In this document: positions 15,546 to 23,830 of the stretch, piece after piece | Layout: the number at the start of each line of letters is the position of its first letter | How positions within the stretch are numbered: the stretch's first letter is position 1 | Origin: Haloarcula nitratireducens | GTDB lineage: Archaea > Halobacteriota > Halobacteria > Halobacteriales > Haloarculaceae | Direction of reading: 5' to 3' | NCBI RefSeq assembly: GCF_019599505.1 | Contig: NZ_RKLT01000001.1 | Span: 434,001-498,000 of the forward strand | DNA length: 64,000 nt | Made by a program: the position numbers and the translations under genes | Notes under the pieces: model-generated | Database searches by the model: none | Seen by the model: only the letters and a program-made list of their open reading frames with translations | What the model was told of the DNA's origin: nothing

Positions 15546-16316
15546 TTACTTCGGCGGTCTGAGTCGGTAGTACCGGCGGTTGAGGTCGAACATGTATCCC
15601 TCGCGCATCGCCTTCAACACAGCGTAGGTGATCGTCGCACAGACGACGGGGAAGAGGAACGTCAGGTCGAACAGCAGCTTCGAGTCCATCGGAACGAGGT
15701 TCTTGATGGACAGCGCGGCGATGGTGAAGCTGAAGATGACGCCGGCCATCCCGACGGCCGCCCAGAACGGCTGTTCGACCGGACGGCGCGCGGAGCCCTT
15801 GTTGAGGAAGGGGACGATGGCGACGAAGCCGACGACGACGACGTTCGCCAGCACGCCGTAGGTCCGGTCGGCCATCAGCTTCTGTCCGCCCAAGATGCTC
15901 AGGTTCGGGTTGAGCGGCCCGAGTTTGAGGAGGCCGAACGACCAGTAGAGATACCAGTCCGGCAGGATGATGGCGGGCGTCACGCCCGAGTTCGCCGGGT
16001 TCGGCATCTCCGGCGGGAGCGCCGCCGAGACGAACAGGATCATCCCGACGAAGAAGCTCGTCAGCGCGAGGTTCCGTATCATCTCGTGGGGCCAGGCCGG
16101 GAACCCGAGCACGTCGCGCTCGACGTAGTCGGACTGCTGGCGAAGGTCCTGATCCTCGCGCCGTGCTCGCTCGAAGTACTCGTAAGTGAGCCGCGAGAGG
16201 CCCTGTTTGCGTTGCTTGCGCTCGGACCACGTCGGCGTCTCGTCGTCAGGTGCGACGATCCCGCCGCCGCCCGAGCCGTCTGTGCGAACGTCGTCGTCGG
16301 TGTCGTTTTCGCTCAT
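15546..16316 (-). CDS. cytochrome bc complex, C-terminal cytochrome b (subunit IV-like)
   Basis: 256 residues with an acidic soluble N-terminus of about 75 residues and four or so membrane helices. The quinol-oxidation (Qo) motif appears as PDWY (119-122), a variant of PEWY, in ILPDWYLYWSFGLLKLG. It corresponds to the C-terminal half of cytochrome b, split from the haem-binding half as in b6f complexes. It is the last gene of the operon and starts 3 nt after the stop of the b6-like gene. Role: quinol oxidation in the respiratory chain at the membrane. Confidence 0.9.
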   Translation of the reverse strand: MSENDTDDDVRTDGSGGGGIVAPDDETPTWSERKQRKQGLSRLTYEYFERARREDQDLRQQSDYVERDVLGFPAWPHEMIRNLALTSFFVGMILFVSAALPPEMPNPANSGVTPAIILPDWYLYWSFGLLKLGPLNPNLSILGGQKLMADRTYGVLANVVVVGFVAIVPFLNKGSARRPVEQPFWAAVGMAGVIFSFTIAALSIKNLVPMDSKLLFDLTFLFPVVCATITYAVLKAMREGYMFDLNRRYYRLRPPK

Positions 16317-16319
16317 GGG

Positions 16320-17123
16320 TTAGTGTGGTTCCGCGATGCCCTGCATCCAGACGATGCCGATGTGGACGGCGACGAGCGCCGTCGTGATGAACGGCAGGAA
16401 GAACACGTGCAGGATGTACATCCGCTGTAGCGTAGACTGTGAGAGGGTGAAGCCGCCGAACAGTAGCTGTGCCACCCACTCGCCGATGAGCGGGATGGAC
16501 AGCGACATCTCGACGCCGATCTGGCCCGCCCAGTACGACAGCTGACTCCACGGGAGCAGGTAGCCCGTGTATCCGAACACCAGCGTCAGCGAGATGAGGA
16601 CGATGCCGATGAGCCAGTTGAGCTCGCGGGGTTCCTTGTACGCGCCCGTGAAGTAGACGCGAAGCATGTGCAGGAACACCGCGGCGACCATTATCTGCGC
16701 GGACCAGCGGTGGACCGAGCGCAGGAAGTATCCGAGGTTGAGCTGGCCCATGATTATCAGCACCGAGTCGTACGCTATGGTCGGCGTTCCGTCGGCGGCC
16801 GCGGCGGCCGGGGCGTAGTAGAAGCCGAGCAGCGCCCCGGAGATGGCGGCGACGATGTACGCGATAGTCGAGAAGGATCCCAGCGCGTACAGCGGGTACC
16901 AGTACCAGAACTTGTTGTCGAGGTTGTACTGCTCGGTGTGGCTCTTCGGCATCTGCATGTTGACCTTGTAGTAGAGGTCCTCGAGCAATTCCAGGTAGTC
17001 GACGACCCGGAGCCGTTTGTCGAGCCAGATGAGCGTGGTCAGGTAGATGGATTCGAGCGGCGACAGCTCGCGCGATTCCATCCAGCCTTTGTGGTCGTGT
17101 TCGTCCTTGCGTTCGAGACTCAT
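16320..17123 (-). CDS. cytochrome b6-like subunit of bc complex
   Basis: 267 residues with four core membrane helices plus an extended N-terminus. The haem ligands are two His pairs, His138/His152 (helix with RSVHRWSAQ) and His239/His254. The second pair is separated by 14 intervening residues, as in cytochrome b6, not 13 as in mitochondrial cytochrome b. It carries both b-type haems of a complex III analogue and works with the Rieske protein and halocyanin encoded just upstream. It starts 3 nt after the Rieske stop codon. Confidence 0.93.
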   Translation of the reverse strand: MSLERKDEHDHKGWMESRELSPLESIYLTTLIWLDKRLRVVDYLELLEDLYYKVNMQMPKSHTEQYNLDNKFWYWYPLYALGSFSTIAYIVAAISGALLGFYYAPAAAAADGTPTIAYDSVLIIMGQLNLGYFLRSVHRWSAQIMVAAVFLHMLRVYFTGAYKEPRELNWLIGIVLISLTLVFGYTGYLLPWSQLSYWAGQIGVEMSLSIPLIGEWVAQLLFGGFTLSQSTLQRMYILHVFFLPFITTALVAVHIGIVWMQGIAEPH

Positions 17124-17126
17124 AGT

Positions 17127-17990
17127 CTAGTCTTCCTGTGGGGGTCGCGGGAGCGCGACGAACTGTTTTTTGACCGGGCTGAACGGGTCGTACACCGACT
17201 GGTGACACTGGCAGTAGATCTTGTTCGCGGCACCGAAGTTCGCGCTCCCGGCCTGCGTCTTGAATCCGGGGACACAGCAGAAGTGCGTACACTTGTTCAG
17301 CCACGCGATGAACCCGTTCTGGGTCGCCTCGGAGATGAAGCTCTGAATGTCGCTCGACAGGTCGCTGTACGGGCCTTCGCCGTTGGCCATCCGCTCTACT
17401 TGGACCGAGCGGATGAGCTGGATCGGGACGCCTTCCTCGCCGCCCTCGGAACGCCATACCGCGCCGGCCGGCTTTCCGACTCCGGATCGTCCGATACCGT
17501 TGCCCCACTCCTTGTAGTCGTCGAACATATCGACGGTGAGGGGCTCTCCCTGCGGGATTTCGCTCTGCCACTCGTAGGTGCCGGGGCTACTGAGGAACGT
17601 GTTAGTTCGCTCCGCCTGCGGGTAGATACCCGGCGAGCTCTGGATGCCGCAGTACTGGAACCAGGCGGAGGAGTAGTCGATACCGCTCCCGCCGAAGTTC
17701 GGCGCGATGGCGACGCCCGCTTCCTCGTCGAACTCCGGCCAGACGCCGGTCAGCTGACCGCCTTCGATAGTGAGCGGGATGATGGGCATCCCGCGCGGCG
17801 CGGGACCGTCGGTGTTCTCGACGGCGACGAAATTGGTCGTCCCGCCGCCTTCGCCGGCGGCGTCCGTGGTGGCACTGACGGCCGCGGCACCGCCGACACC
17901 GACGCTAGAGAGGGCGGCGCTCCCGACGACGCCCTTTACGAAGCGTCGTCGGCCGGTCTCGGCTGGATACTTGTCTTCGTCTAGTGGCAT
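17127..17990 (-). CDS. Rieske iron-sulfur protein, Tat-exported
   Basis: 287 residues. The N-terminus carries a twin-arginine signal (GRRRFVKGVVGSAALSSVG), probably retained as a membrane anchor. The Rieske 2Fe-2S cluster boxes are CTHFCC (234-239) and CQCH (260-263): predicted ligands are Cys234, His236, Cys260 and His263, with Cys239 and Cys262 as the disulfide. A long insert of about 140 residues between signal and cluster domain is typical of haloarchaeal members. The stop of the upstream gene and this start overlap by one base (TAATG), indicating re-initiation. It takes electrons from quinol and passes them to a copper carrier. Confidence 0.93.
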   Translation of the reverse strand: MPLDEDKYPAETGRRRFVKGVVGSAALSSVGVGGAAAVSATTDAAGEGGGTTNFVAVENTDGPAPRGMPIIPLTIEGGQLTGVWPEFDEEAGVAIAPNFGGSGIDYSSAWFQYCGIQSSPGIYPQAERTNTFLSSPGTYEWQSEIPQGEPLTVDMFDDYKEWGNGIGRSGVGKPAGAVWRSEGGEEGVPIQLIRSVQVERMANGEGPYSDLSSDIQSFISEATQNGFIAWLNKCTHFCCVPGFKTQAGSANFGAANKIYCQCHQSVYDPFSPVKKQFVALPRPPQED

Positions 17991-18412
17991 TATTTCTTGT
18001 AGTAGGGGTAGACCGCGCGTTTGATAGACTCAACGAGTTCGTCGCTGTCACCGCCCATCGTGGTACCGTCGACCTGATCCTGTCGGACGTAGAGGTCTTC
18101 CCACTTGCGACGGCGCTTCTTGACGATCATCACGTCGGGGAGGAACTCCTTGCGGTACAGGAGCATGACGAACGCCAGGTCGAGGAAGATGACCGTCAGG
18201 ACGCCACCGAGGAACATGTTGGCCTCGATGAGCCGCACCGTCAGTTTCGTCCCGATACCGGACGCCCACCCGGTGAGCATCCCGTAGGTGAACAGTCCGA
18301 CGAGAACGATCTGGATGAGCGTCAGGAGGACGATTCCGACAGCTGCGGCCGTGCTCTCACGCGGCGGTTCGTATCGGTGGATGTCCCCGTAGGTGGAGCC
18401 TTCGGAGGCCAT
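17990..18412 (-). CDS. small membrane protein of the bc complex operon
   Basis: 140 residues with two hydrophobic helices (about 23-47 and 65-86) followed by a basic stretch, VKKRRRKWEDL, and a soluble C-terminus. I associate it with a Halobacteria-only family (DUF7318, from memory) that accompanies cytochrome bc genes. It overlaps the halocyanin stop by one base (TGATG) and its own stop overlaps the Rieske start, so it sits inside a tightly coupled unit. Likely an accessory or structural subunit of the complex (inferred from context). Confidence 0.8.
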   Translation of the reverse strand: MASEGSTYGDIHRYEPPRESTAAAVGIVLLTLIQIVLVGLFTYGMLTGWASGIGTKLTVRLIEANMFLGGVLTVIFLDLAFVMLLYRKEFLPDVMIVKKRRRKWEDLYVRQDQVDGTTMGGDSDELVESIKRAVYPYYKK

Positions 18413-19119
18413 CAGTTGTTCCCTCCGCTGGTGTGCGGGGACTCACCGTATTTCAGCTGGAAGAACGTGAAGATGAGGGGGATGATGACCGCCAGCCCCG
18501 CGCCGAAGCCGACGAAGTGGGGCTGGATGGGCACGCCGGCGTAGTGGGGATTGACCTCTTGGACGCCGCCACCGATGGTCGTCGTGGGGTAATCCGAACC
18601 GACGACGATGGCGCCTTTCATGCCCTGGCCCTCGTGGGGCGCGCAGTAGTATTTGTAGATGCCGTCTTCCTCGAAGGTGTACTCGTAGTTGACGCCGGCA
18701 CTGGAGGTCGTACTCCCCGAATCGAGCGGCCCCTCGCCCTGGGAGACGACGTTGTGACCGCCGCCCTCGCCGGTCCACTCCCAGAGGACCGTCGCGCCGT
18801 TGTCGACGTGGACCGCGGGCGGGCCGAACCCGTAGGCGCCGCCGTTGGCCTGCACCCCGACCTCGACGGTCACCTCGCTGTTGCCGGTCTCGTCGACCGT
18901 GCTCCCGGGGCCGCCGTAGTTACCGACGTTGCTGAACCAGTTGCCGTAGTCCGGAGCTGTGTTGCCGCCGCCACCGCCACCGCCGCTGGTGCCGTTGCCG
19001 CCGCCGCTCGAACCGTTGCCGCCGCCCTCTTCCTGGGCAGCGGCCGTGCCGGCGGTTCCCAGGGTCGCCGCAGCGCCTGCGGCACCCCCTGCAGTCCGGA
19101 CGAACTCCCGCCTGTTCAT
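18412..19119 (-). CDS. halocyanin-type blue copper protein, membrane-anchored
   Basis: 235 residues. A Tat signal (MNRREFVRTAGG) precedes a Gly/Ser/Asn-rich linker (about 30-55) and a cupredoxin domain whose copper ligands are His122, Cys159, His162 and Met167 (YYCAPHEGQGMKG). Unlike most halocyanins, which are lipoproteins, it has a C-terminal membrane helix (about 203-222). The start at 19119 is preferred over an upstream in-frame codon because the Tat motif begins there and a TTTATA box lies 29-34 nt upstream. First gene of the bc operon; probably the electron acceptor of the Rieske protein. Confidence 0.92.
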   Translation of the reverse strand: MNRREFVRTAGGAAGAAATLGTAGTAAAQEEGGGNGSSGGGNGTSGGGGGGGNTAPDYGNWFSNVGNYGGPGSTVDETGNSEVTVEVGVQANGGAYGFGPPAVHVDNGATVLWEWTGEGGGHNVVSQGEGPLDSGSTTSSAGVNYEYTFEEDGIYKYYCAPHEGQGMKGAIVVGSDYPTTTIGGGVQEVNPHYAGVPIQPHFVGFGAGLAVIIPLIFTFFQLKYGESPHTSGGNN

Positions 19120-19147
19120 GTACGTCCGAGACTCAGGACTGTGTTTG

Positions 19148-19153
19148 TATAAA
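19148..19153 (-). promoter_or_regulatory. promoter of cytochrome bc operon
   Basis: TTTATA on the minus strand (19153-19148) lies 29-34 nt before the halocyanin ATG at 19119. It is the only good TATA element in front of the five overlapping or nearly overlapping genes, so it likely drives all of them. Confidence 0.6.
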
Positions 19154-19180
19154 CCCACCGGATACCGCCCGCAGGCACCG

Positions 19181-20065
19181 TCATGCCCCGGCTTCGTCGC
19201 TCTCTTCGCGCTCCGTCTGGTCGCGTCCGCCCTGGGGGTCGAGTTCGGGGACGAAGTCGGGTCGCTCGCCGTCCTCTAAGCCGACCGCTCTGAGTCGGTC
19301 GCGGTACTCCTCGGCGCGGAACTTGTCCGAGAGGCGCGCGTTGGCGACGGTGAAAAAGAGGACCAGCGCGATGCCGATAAACGCGAGTCCGGCGACGAAC
19401 AGCGCGACGACGTTCGTTCCGGGCCCGCCGAGGACGCCCGCGACGGCGAGCACGCCGCCGATCAGGAGGGCGACCCCGGCGAGCAACTGCGCGCCGGCGA
19501 TGACCTGTAACATCAAGTTGCCCAACTCGCCGCCGCCCTCCGCAACTGCCTCGGGATCGGGGAGCGGATTTTCGGGCACCGTCTCCGGCACCTCGTAGGA
19601 GTCCATCGACGCGAGCGCGATGGTCGGTTTCACGTCCCGAAGCACCGTCCCCTCGCCCTCGACGCTGCCGTCGGGGTAGACGACTGCGTACCCCTCGTCG
19701 GAGTACGCCAGCACGCGCGGCGGTTCCCGGTGGCGCTCGATGCGGGCGAAGACGTCCCGGTTCGCCACGCGGTTCCGCAGGTCGCGCGCGACGCGGTCGA
19801 GCAGTTCGTCGCCGGTGATCCAGGACTCGTCGTCGAAGGCCACGTCCCACTCCTCGGCGGTCATTTCGGCCATGTCTTCCGGGCCGAAGTCGTCGAAGTC
19901 GTACTTCTCCTCGACCTGTCTCCGGAGTGCCTCGGTGTCGGGACTCTCGCCGAGTCCCTCCTCCCCGGCGGAGGCGGCGTCCGACCCGTCGGTCGCGGAG
20001 GCCGACTCGCGGTCGGGGTCCTCGTCGGCGTCCGCCGCTGACGACGTCGAGTCGGTGTCTGCCAT
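19181..20065 (-). CDS. bc-locus membrane protein with acidic N-terminus
   Basis: 294 residues from the ATG at 20065. The first 50 residues or so are disordered and acidic, followed by a soluble region with DVFARIERHREPPRVLAYSDEGYAV cut by turns, two membrane helices (roughly residues 190-245 region) and a charged C-terminus. I link it to a family (DUF7319, from memory) that flanks haloarchaeal bc operons. A longer frame begins at 20113, but the promoter-like element CGCTAAAACG (20127-20118) would place the transcription start downstream of that codon, so 20065 is preferred. Ends 62 nt before the halocyanin start. Confidence 0.75.
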   Translation of the reverse strand: MADTDSTSSAADADEDPDRESASATDGSDAASAGEEGLGESPDTEALRRQVEEKYDFDDFGPEDMAEMTAEEWDVAFDDESWITGDELLDRVARDLRNRVANRDVFARIERHREPPRVLAYSDEGYAVVYPDGSVEGEGTVLRDVKPTIALASMDSYEVPETVPENPLPDPEAVAEGGGELGNLMLQVIAGAQLLAGVALLIGGVLAVAGVLGGPGTNVVALFVAGLAFIGIALVLFFTVANARLSDKFRAEEYRDRLRAVGLEDGERPDFVPELDPQGGRDQTEREESDEAGA

Positions 20066-20151
20066 CGAGTCCACTTGGCCTTCCTCGGACTTACGCCTTC
20101 TGACCGACCGCATTCGGCACGTTTTAGCGCGTCGTGTCCTAACGAGCCGAT

Positions 20152-20634
20152 ATGGTGTCGGACTGGTTGGTCGCCACGGTCGCGCTCGTGTCGGTGACGC
20201 TGAGTCTGCCCTGTTTTCTCTACGGCGCGTACTACATCATCGAGACCGAGCCGGTCACCTGGGGGGTGCTGATGCACCACCTGAAGTTCGTCGTCACGGG
20301 GCTGGTCCTGACGACGGTACCGATGCTGCTCTGGATGGTTCCCCGCCTCTTCGACCAGCTGGGCGGCCTCTCGGCGGTTCACGCCTACCTCGGTCTACAG
20401 GCGTACGCCCTCCTGCTGTTCGGTGGGACCGGGATCGTCCGCATCTTCAGAGCCAAGCGCGAACACGACCTCTACAACGACTACGACGAGGACCTGCTGA
20501 TGGACGAGATCGGCGGCGAGCGGATGAGTCACTGGCGCTCGCGCCTGCGCATCGGCGTCTTCGGCTACGTCATCTTCTGGATACTCGCCTACCTCGTCGG
20601 CGTGGCTCGGTTCGTCCTCCGGTACGTGGTCTGA
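20152..20634 (+). CDS. bc-locus membrane protein, four helices
   Basis: 160 residues with four predicted membrane helices (about 5-27, 40-62, 72-93, 138-158). A His pair, MHHLKFVV (41-48), lies at the start of helix 2 and another His (VHAYLGLQAY) at the start of helix 3, an arrangement that could bind haem or quinone although nothing proves it. It recalls a haloarchaeal family (DUF7321, from memory) found beside cytochrome bc genes. Transcribed divergently from the acidic membrane protein gene through an 86-nt shared promoter region. Confidence 0.75.
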   Translation: MVSDWLVATVALVSVTLSLPCFLYGAYYIIETEPVTWGVLMHHLKFVVTGLVLTTVPMLLWMVPRLFDQLGGLSAVHAYLGLQAYALLLFGGTGIVRIFRAKREHDLYNDYDEDLLMDEIGGERMSHWRSRLRIGVFGYVIFWILAYLVGVARFVLRYVV

Positions 20635-20698
20635 TCGTGCCAAGACCTGAGTGGGGGGCGTCCGTCCCCGAGCGTATGTCGGGGGCCAGAGAGAAGAG

Positions 20699-21694
20699 AT
20701 GGTAGCGCTCGACACAGCTACGATACTGGAACTCGCCGCCGGGACGGTCGCGCTCGTGACGCTCGTGAAGGGGGCCGGAGTAGCCGTCTCCCGCTCGCTA
20801 TCGCTGGCGCGGCACTTCGACGTCTCCGAGGACCTCGTCGGGATGTTCGTCCTGTCGATCGGCACGAGCCTCCCCGAGATCGGCACGCACCTCGTCGCGT
20901 CGTTCGGCATCCTCGGCGGACGCCTGGAGTACGCCGTCGCCTCTGGAACGGTCCTCGGCGCGAACATGGGTGCGTCGACGGCCCAACAGCTCTTCCTGAT
21001 GGGCGTGTTGTTCGTCGGCTACGGCCGCTACAAACCGACGGAGTCGTTCCTCCGGTCGAGCTATCTCCCGATGCTGGGCGCGTTCGTCCTGCTCCTCGCC
21101 CTCGCGGTCGACGGGATCGTCTCGCGACTCGACGGCGTCGTCCTCCTCCTGGCGTTCGCCGGCTACGCCTACCGGCGGTTCAGCGAGCCGGTGGACCGCA
21201 CCGTGCTCGCGGAGGTACCCGAAGAGAGCACGCGAGTCGGGCGGGACGCGGCGATCGCCGCGGGGGCGCTCTTACTCGTCCTCGCGAGCGCGTTCGCCGT
21301 CCTCAGCGTCGTCGAGGCGACCGTCGACCGCCTCCGCCTCAGCGGGTCCATGCTCGGCGTCGTGACGGTCGGTATCGCCGCGGCGCTCCCCGAACTCACG
21401 ACGGTCATCGAGTCGATTCGCCGTCGCACGCCCGCGCTCGCGCTGGGGACGCTCGTCGGCAGCAACGTCGTCAACCCGCTGATCGGTATCGGTCTCGGCG
21501 GCGTCGTCTCGACGTACGCCGTCCCGCCGTCGGTGATCCTCTGGGACCTGCCGTTCAAACTCGCCGTCGGGGTCGGCCTCTTCGCGTATCTCCGCTTCGT
21601 CGGCGACGGGTCGCTCGGCCGGCGCGAGGGCGGAACGCTACTCGTTCTGTACTTCGGCTACGTCATCGGTCGCCTCGTCCTCTTCCCGGGCTGA
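20699..21694 (+). CDS. sodium/calcium exchanger family membrane protein
   Basis: 331 residues, about ten membrane helices. Two inverted repeats carry the exchanger alpha motifs in altered form: SIGTSLPEIGTHLVAS in the first half and AAALPELTTVIESIRR in the second, with the two acidic residues that bind the cation. A cytoplasmic loop separates the halves (PVDRTVLAEVPEEST). The start at 20699 begins right at the first helix; an in-frame codon at 20651 would add a non-conserved stretch. Ion not determinable. Its stop abuts the stop of the convergent endonuclease III gene with zero bases between. Confidence 0.82.
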   Translation: MVALDTATILELAAGTVALVTLVKGAGVAVSRSLSLARHFDVSEDLVGMFVLSIGTSLPEIGTHLVASFGILGGRLEYAVASGTVLGANMGASTAQQLFLMGVLFVGYGRYKPTESFLRSSYLPMLGAFVLLLALAVDGIVSRLDGVVLLLAFAGYAYRRFSEPVDRTVLAEVPEESTRVGRDAAIAAGALLLVLASAFAVLSVVEATVDRLRLSGSMLGVVTVGIAAALPELTTVIESIRRRTPALALGTLVGSNVVNPLIGIGLGGVVSTYAVPPSVILWDLPFKLAVGVGLFAYLRFVGDGSLGRREGGTLLVLYFGYVIGRLVLFPG

Positions 21695-22378
21695 TCACCA
21701 CGGCTCGCCGCTGGCGAGGTCGATCTCGCTGTCGCCCTTCTCCGAGGGACAGATGTCGGCCAGCACGCACTCGCCGCACTCGGCCGTGCGCGCGCCGCAG
21801 ACCGCGCGGCCGTGGTCGATGAGCAGGTGGGTGAACTGCTGCCACTCCGTCTCGGGGACGATTCCGAGCAGGTCCTGTTCGATGGCTTCGGGACGCTCCT
21901 CCTCGGTCAGGCCGAGGCGGCGCGAGAGGCGCTGGACGTGCGTGTCGACGACGATGCCCTCGACGACGTCGTGGCCGTGCTGGAGGACGACGTTGGCCGT
22001 CTTGCGACCCACGCCGGGAAATTCGGTCAGCGCCGACATCGTATCGGGGACCTCGCCGCCGTGCTCTTCGACGATCTTCTCGCCGATCCCCTTCAGGTAG
22101 CCGCCCTTGTTGTTGTGGAAGGTGATGCCGTAGATGTCCTCGGCCAGTTGCTCCTCGCTGGCCGCGGCGTAGTCCTCGGGCGTCTCGTACTTCTCGAACA
22201 ACTCGGCGGTCACCTCGTTGACGCGTTCGTCGGTGCACTGCGCCGAGAGGACGACGGCGACCAGTAGCTCCAGCCGGTTCGAGTAGTTCAGCGAGATGGT
22301 CGAGTCGGGGTACTCCTCGTGGAGTCGGTCGACGACTGCCTCGGCCTGCGCTTCGCGGCTCTCCAGCATCGTGCCCAT
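21695..22378 (-). CDS. nth: endonuclease III
   Basis: 227 residues, HhH-GPD DNA glycosylase/AP lyase of base excision repair acting on oxidised pyrimidines. The helix-hairpin-helix PGVGRKTANVV holds the catalytic Lys126; the catalytic Asp is Asp145 in VVDTHVQRLSRR. The 4Fe-4S cluster ligands are Cys194, Cys201, Cys204 and Cys210 in the classic C-x6-C-x2-C-x5-C spacing. Starts could be Met1 or Met4; I kept the longer. Ends directly against the convergent exchanger gene. Confidence 0.95.
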   Translation of the reverse strand: MGTMLESREAQAEAVVDRLHEEYPDSTISLNYSNRLELLVAVVLSAQCTDERVNEVTAELFEKYETPEDYAAASEEQLAEDIYGITFHNNKGGYLKGIGEKIVEEHGGEVPDTMSALTEFPGVGRKTANVVLQHGHDVVEGIVVDTHVQRLSRRLGLTEEERPEAIEQDLLGIVPETEWQQFTHLLIDHGRAVCGARTAECGECVLADICPSEKGDSEIDLASGEPW

Positions 22379-22487
22379 ACCAGACGACGGTGGGGGACCG
22401 CCTTTGGCCTATCGTTCCCGTCGGCGGATATGCGACTGTGTAACCCACTAGCGAAACGCTGTTGTCGGTCGCTAGTGATTTCGACGT

Positions 22488-23021
22488 ATGCCCGGCCCGG
22501 TCTTCCTCCGCGGCGAGCGCGTGACGCTCCACGTCATCGGCGACGACGACGTACCGTTCCTCTACGAGACCATCAACCGCCCCGAGGTCCGCGCCGGGCT
22601 CTCCACCGCCCGCCCGAAGACCGAACGGGCGGAGCGCGAGTGGGTCGAATCGGTCACCGATCCCGACGCCGACGACGTCCACCTCCTGGTCTGTGACGAC
22701 GGCGACCCCGTCGGTACCGTCGGCCTGCGGGACCTCGATACGCGTCTCGGCAACGCCGAGATCGGCTGCTACCTCGTCCCCGACGCGTGGGGAAAGGGGT
22801 GCGCTACCGACGCGGTGCGGACGCTCCTCGGCCACGCGTTCGAGCAGCTCCGCCTCCACAGGGTCCACGCGCGGGCAGTCGCCGACAACGGAGCGTCGAA
22901 GCGAGTGCTGGAGAAGGTCGGTTTCGAGCGCGAAGGCGTCATGCGCGAGCACTGGTATCGCGACGGGGACTACGAGGACGTCCACGTCTACGGACTGCTC
23001 GAAAGCGACTGGCGAGGCTAG
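22488..23021 (+). CDS. GNAT N-acetyltransferase, RimJ/RimL type
   Basis: 177 residues of the GCN5-related fold. The acetyl-CoA loop is visible as VPDAWGKGCATDAV, and the C-terminal NGASKRVLEKVGFEREGVMREHW region is characteristic of the RimJ/RimL/Spd subgroup that acetylates protein N-termini or small amines. Substrate unknown. No membrane segment or extra domain. Its TAG stop shares CTAG (23018-23021) with the stop of the convergent peroxiredoxin-like gene, so both reading frames end in the same four bases. Confidence 0.88.
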   Translation: MPGPVFLRGERVTLHVIGDDDVPFLYETINRPEVRAGLSTARPKTERAEREWVESVTDPDADDVHLLVCDDGDPVGTVGLRDLDTRLGNAEIGCYLVPDAWGKGCATDAVRTLLGHAFEQLRLHRVHARAVADNGASKRVLEKVGFEREGVMREHWYRDGDYEDVHVYGLLESDWRG

Positions 23022-23482
23022 AGCGACTCGACTGCGTCCAGAATCGGCGTCACGTCCGGGGGTTCTTCGCCCGGAGCGTCGCGCTCGTCGGCCCACGCGA
23101 ATCGCACGCGACACCGTCCGTCGACGAGGAACGCCGATCGGCGCGTCGAGCCGTCGGGTCGCTGGACCCCGAACTGCGCGTCGACGCCGGGGTGGTCGAC
23201 CAACAGCGGGAACGGCAGCTCGAGGTCGGACGCGAAGGCTCGGTGGTCCTCCAGACTGCCGGGCGCGACGCCGAAGACGGCAATGGCGTCGGTCAGCGAC
23301 CCCCAGTCGGTGTCGCGGAGCGCTTCGAGATACGAGCGGCAGGCCGGCGCGAAGTCCTCGGCGTAGAACGCGACCAGCACCGGCGCTCGACCGGCCGCCG
23401 CAGAGAGGCGATAGGCACCGCGACCCTCGCCCGCGGTGCCCTCTAAGTCGAAGTCCGGTGCCGGGTCGCCTATTTCGAGCAT
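23018..23482 (-). CDS. peroxiredoxin/redoxin-like protein
   Basis: 154 residues with a thioredoxin fold of the AhpC/TSA class (GDPAPDFDLEG at the N-terminus). The peroxidatic position is Cys48 in FYAEDFAPACRSYL; the usual Thr of the P-x3-T-x2-C motif is Ala, and no second conserved cysteine is evident close by, so it would be a 1-Cys type with an altered active site. The C-terminal half retains LPFPLLVDHPG. Probable role in peroxide or thiol metabolism, but activity is uncertain because of the substitution. Confidence 0.8.
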   Translation of the reverse strand: MLEIGDPAPDFDLEGTAGEGRGAYRLSAAAGRAPVLVAFYAEDFAPACRSYLEALRDTDWGSLTDAIAVFGVAPGSLEDHRAFASDLELPFPLLVDHPGVDAQFGVQRPDGSTRRSAFLVDGRCRVRFAWADERDAPGEEPPDVTPILDAVESL

Positions 23483-23528
23483 TACCGGCGAGAGACGCGG
23501 CGACGAGAAAAAGTGTCGGGACGAGCGC

Positions 23529-23816
23529 TCAGTCGGCCATCGTCTCGTGGCCCTTCGCCACGTCAGTCCCGTCGGCCGGGGTCGCCACCCGGTAGGCCGC
23601 GTACAGGCCCAGGACGACCAGGCCCGCGATGACGAGGCCGGTCCGGAGCGTCGGGTCGACCATCGGCGTCGCCACGATCTCGCCCGCCTCGTTCGTCACC
23701 GGGGCCGCCCCGTAGGGCGCGCCGGCGAGTATCTCCGCGATGCCCAGTCCGACGATGCCCAGCAGCATCAGTCCGCCGCTCAGTGCCATCGCCGCCTTGT
23801 CGATGATGTTAGTCAT
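23529..23816 (-). CDS. small membrane protein in doxX operon
   Basis: 95 residues with two hydrophobic helices (about 9-33 and 59-80) joined by a loop with TNEAGEIVATPMVD. It lies 14 nt downstream of doxX on the same strand and is preceded by CGAGGTGAC, a good match to the archaeal Shine-Dalgarno consensus, about 6 nt before the ATG; internal operon genes in Halobacteria often have such a site. Probably acts with the DoxX protein in the membrane. No family recognised. Confidence 0.72.
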   Translation of the reverse strand: MTNIIDKAAMALSGGLMLLGIVGLGIAEILAGAPYGAAPVTNEAGEIVATPMVDPTLRTGLVIAGLVVLGLYAAYRVATPADGTDVAKGHETMAD

Positions 23817-23830
23817 GTCTTGTCACCTCG

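Noticed and set aside
14236..16230. Open frame of 664 codons on the minus strand across the thiolase and subunit IV genes
   Set aside because: It runs out of frame through two clear genes on the same strand, is rich in Arg and lacks any domain. High GC makes long false frames common here. Only its last codons are informative, as the duplicated thiolase tail.
16668..17984. 438-codon plus-strand frame opposite the b6-like and Rieske genes
   Set aside because: Antisense to genes with complete cofactor motifs and made of biased residues; a GC-driven false frame.
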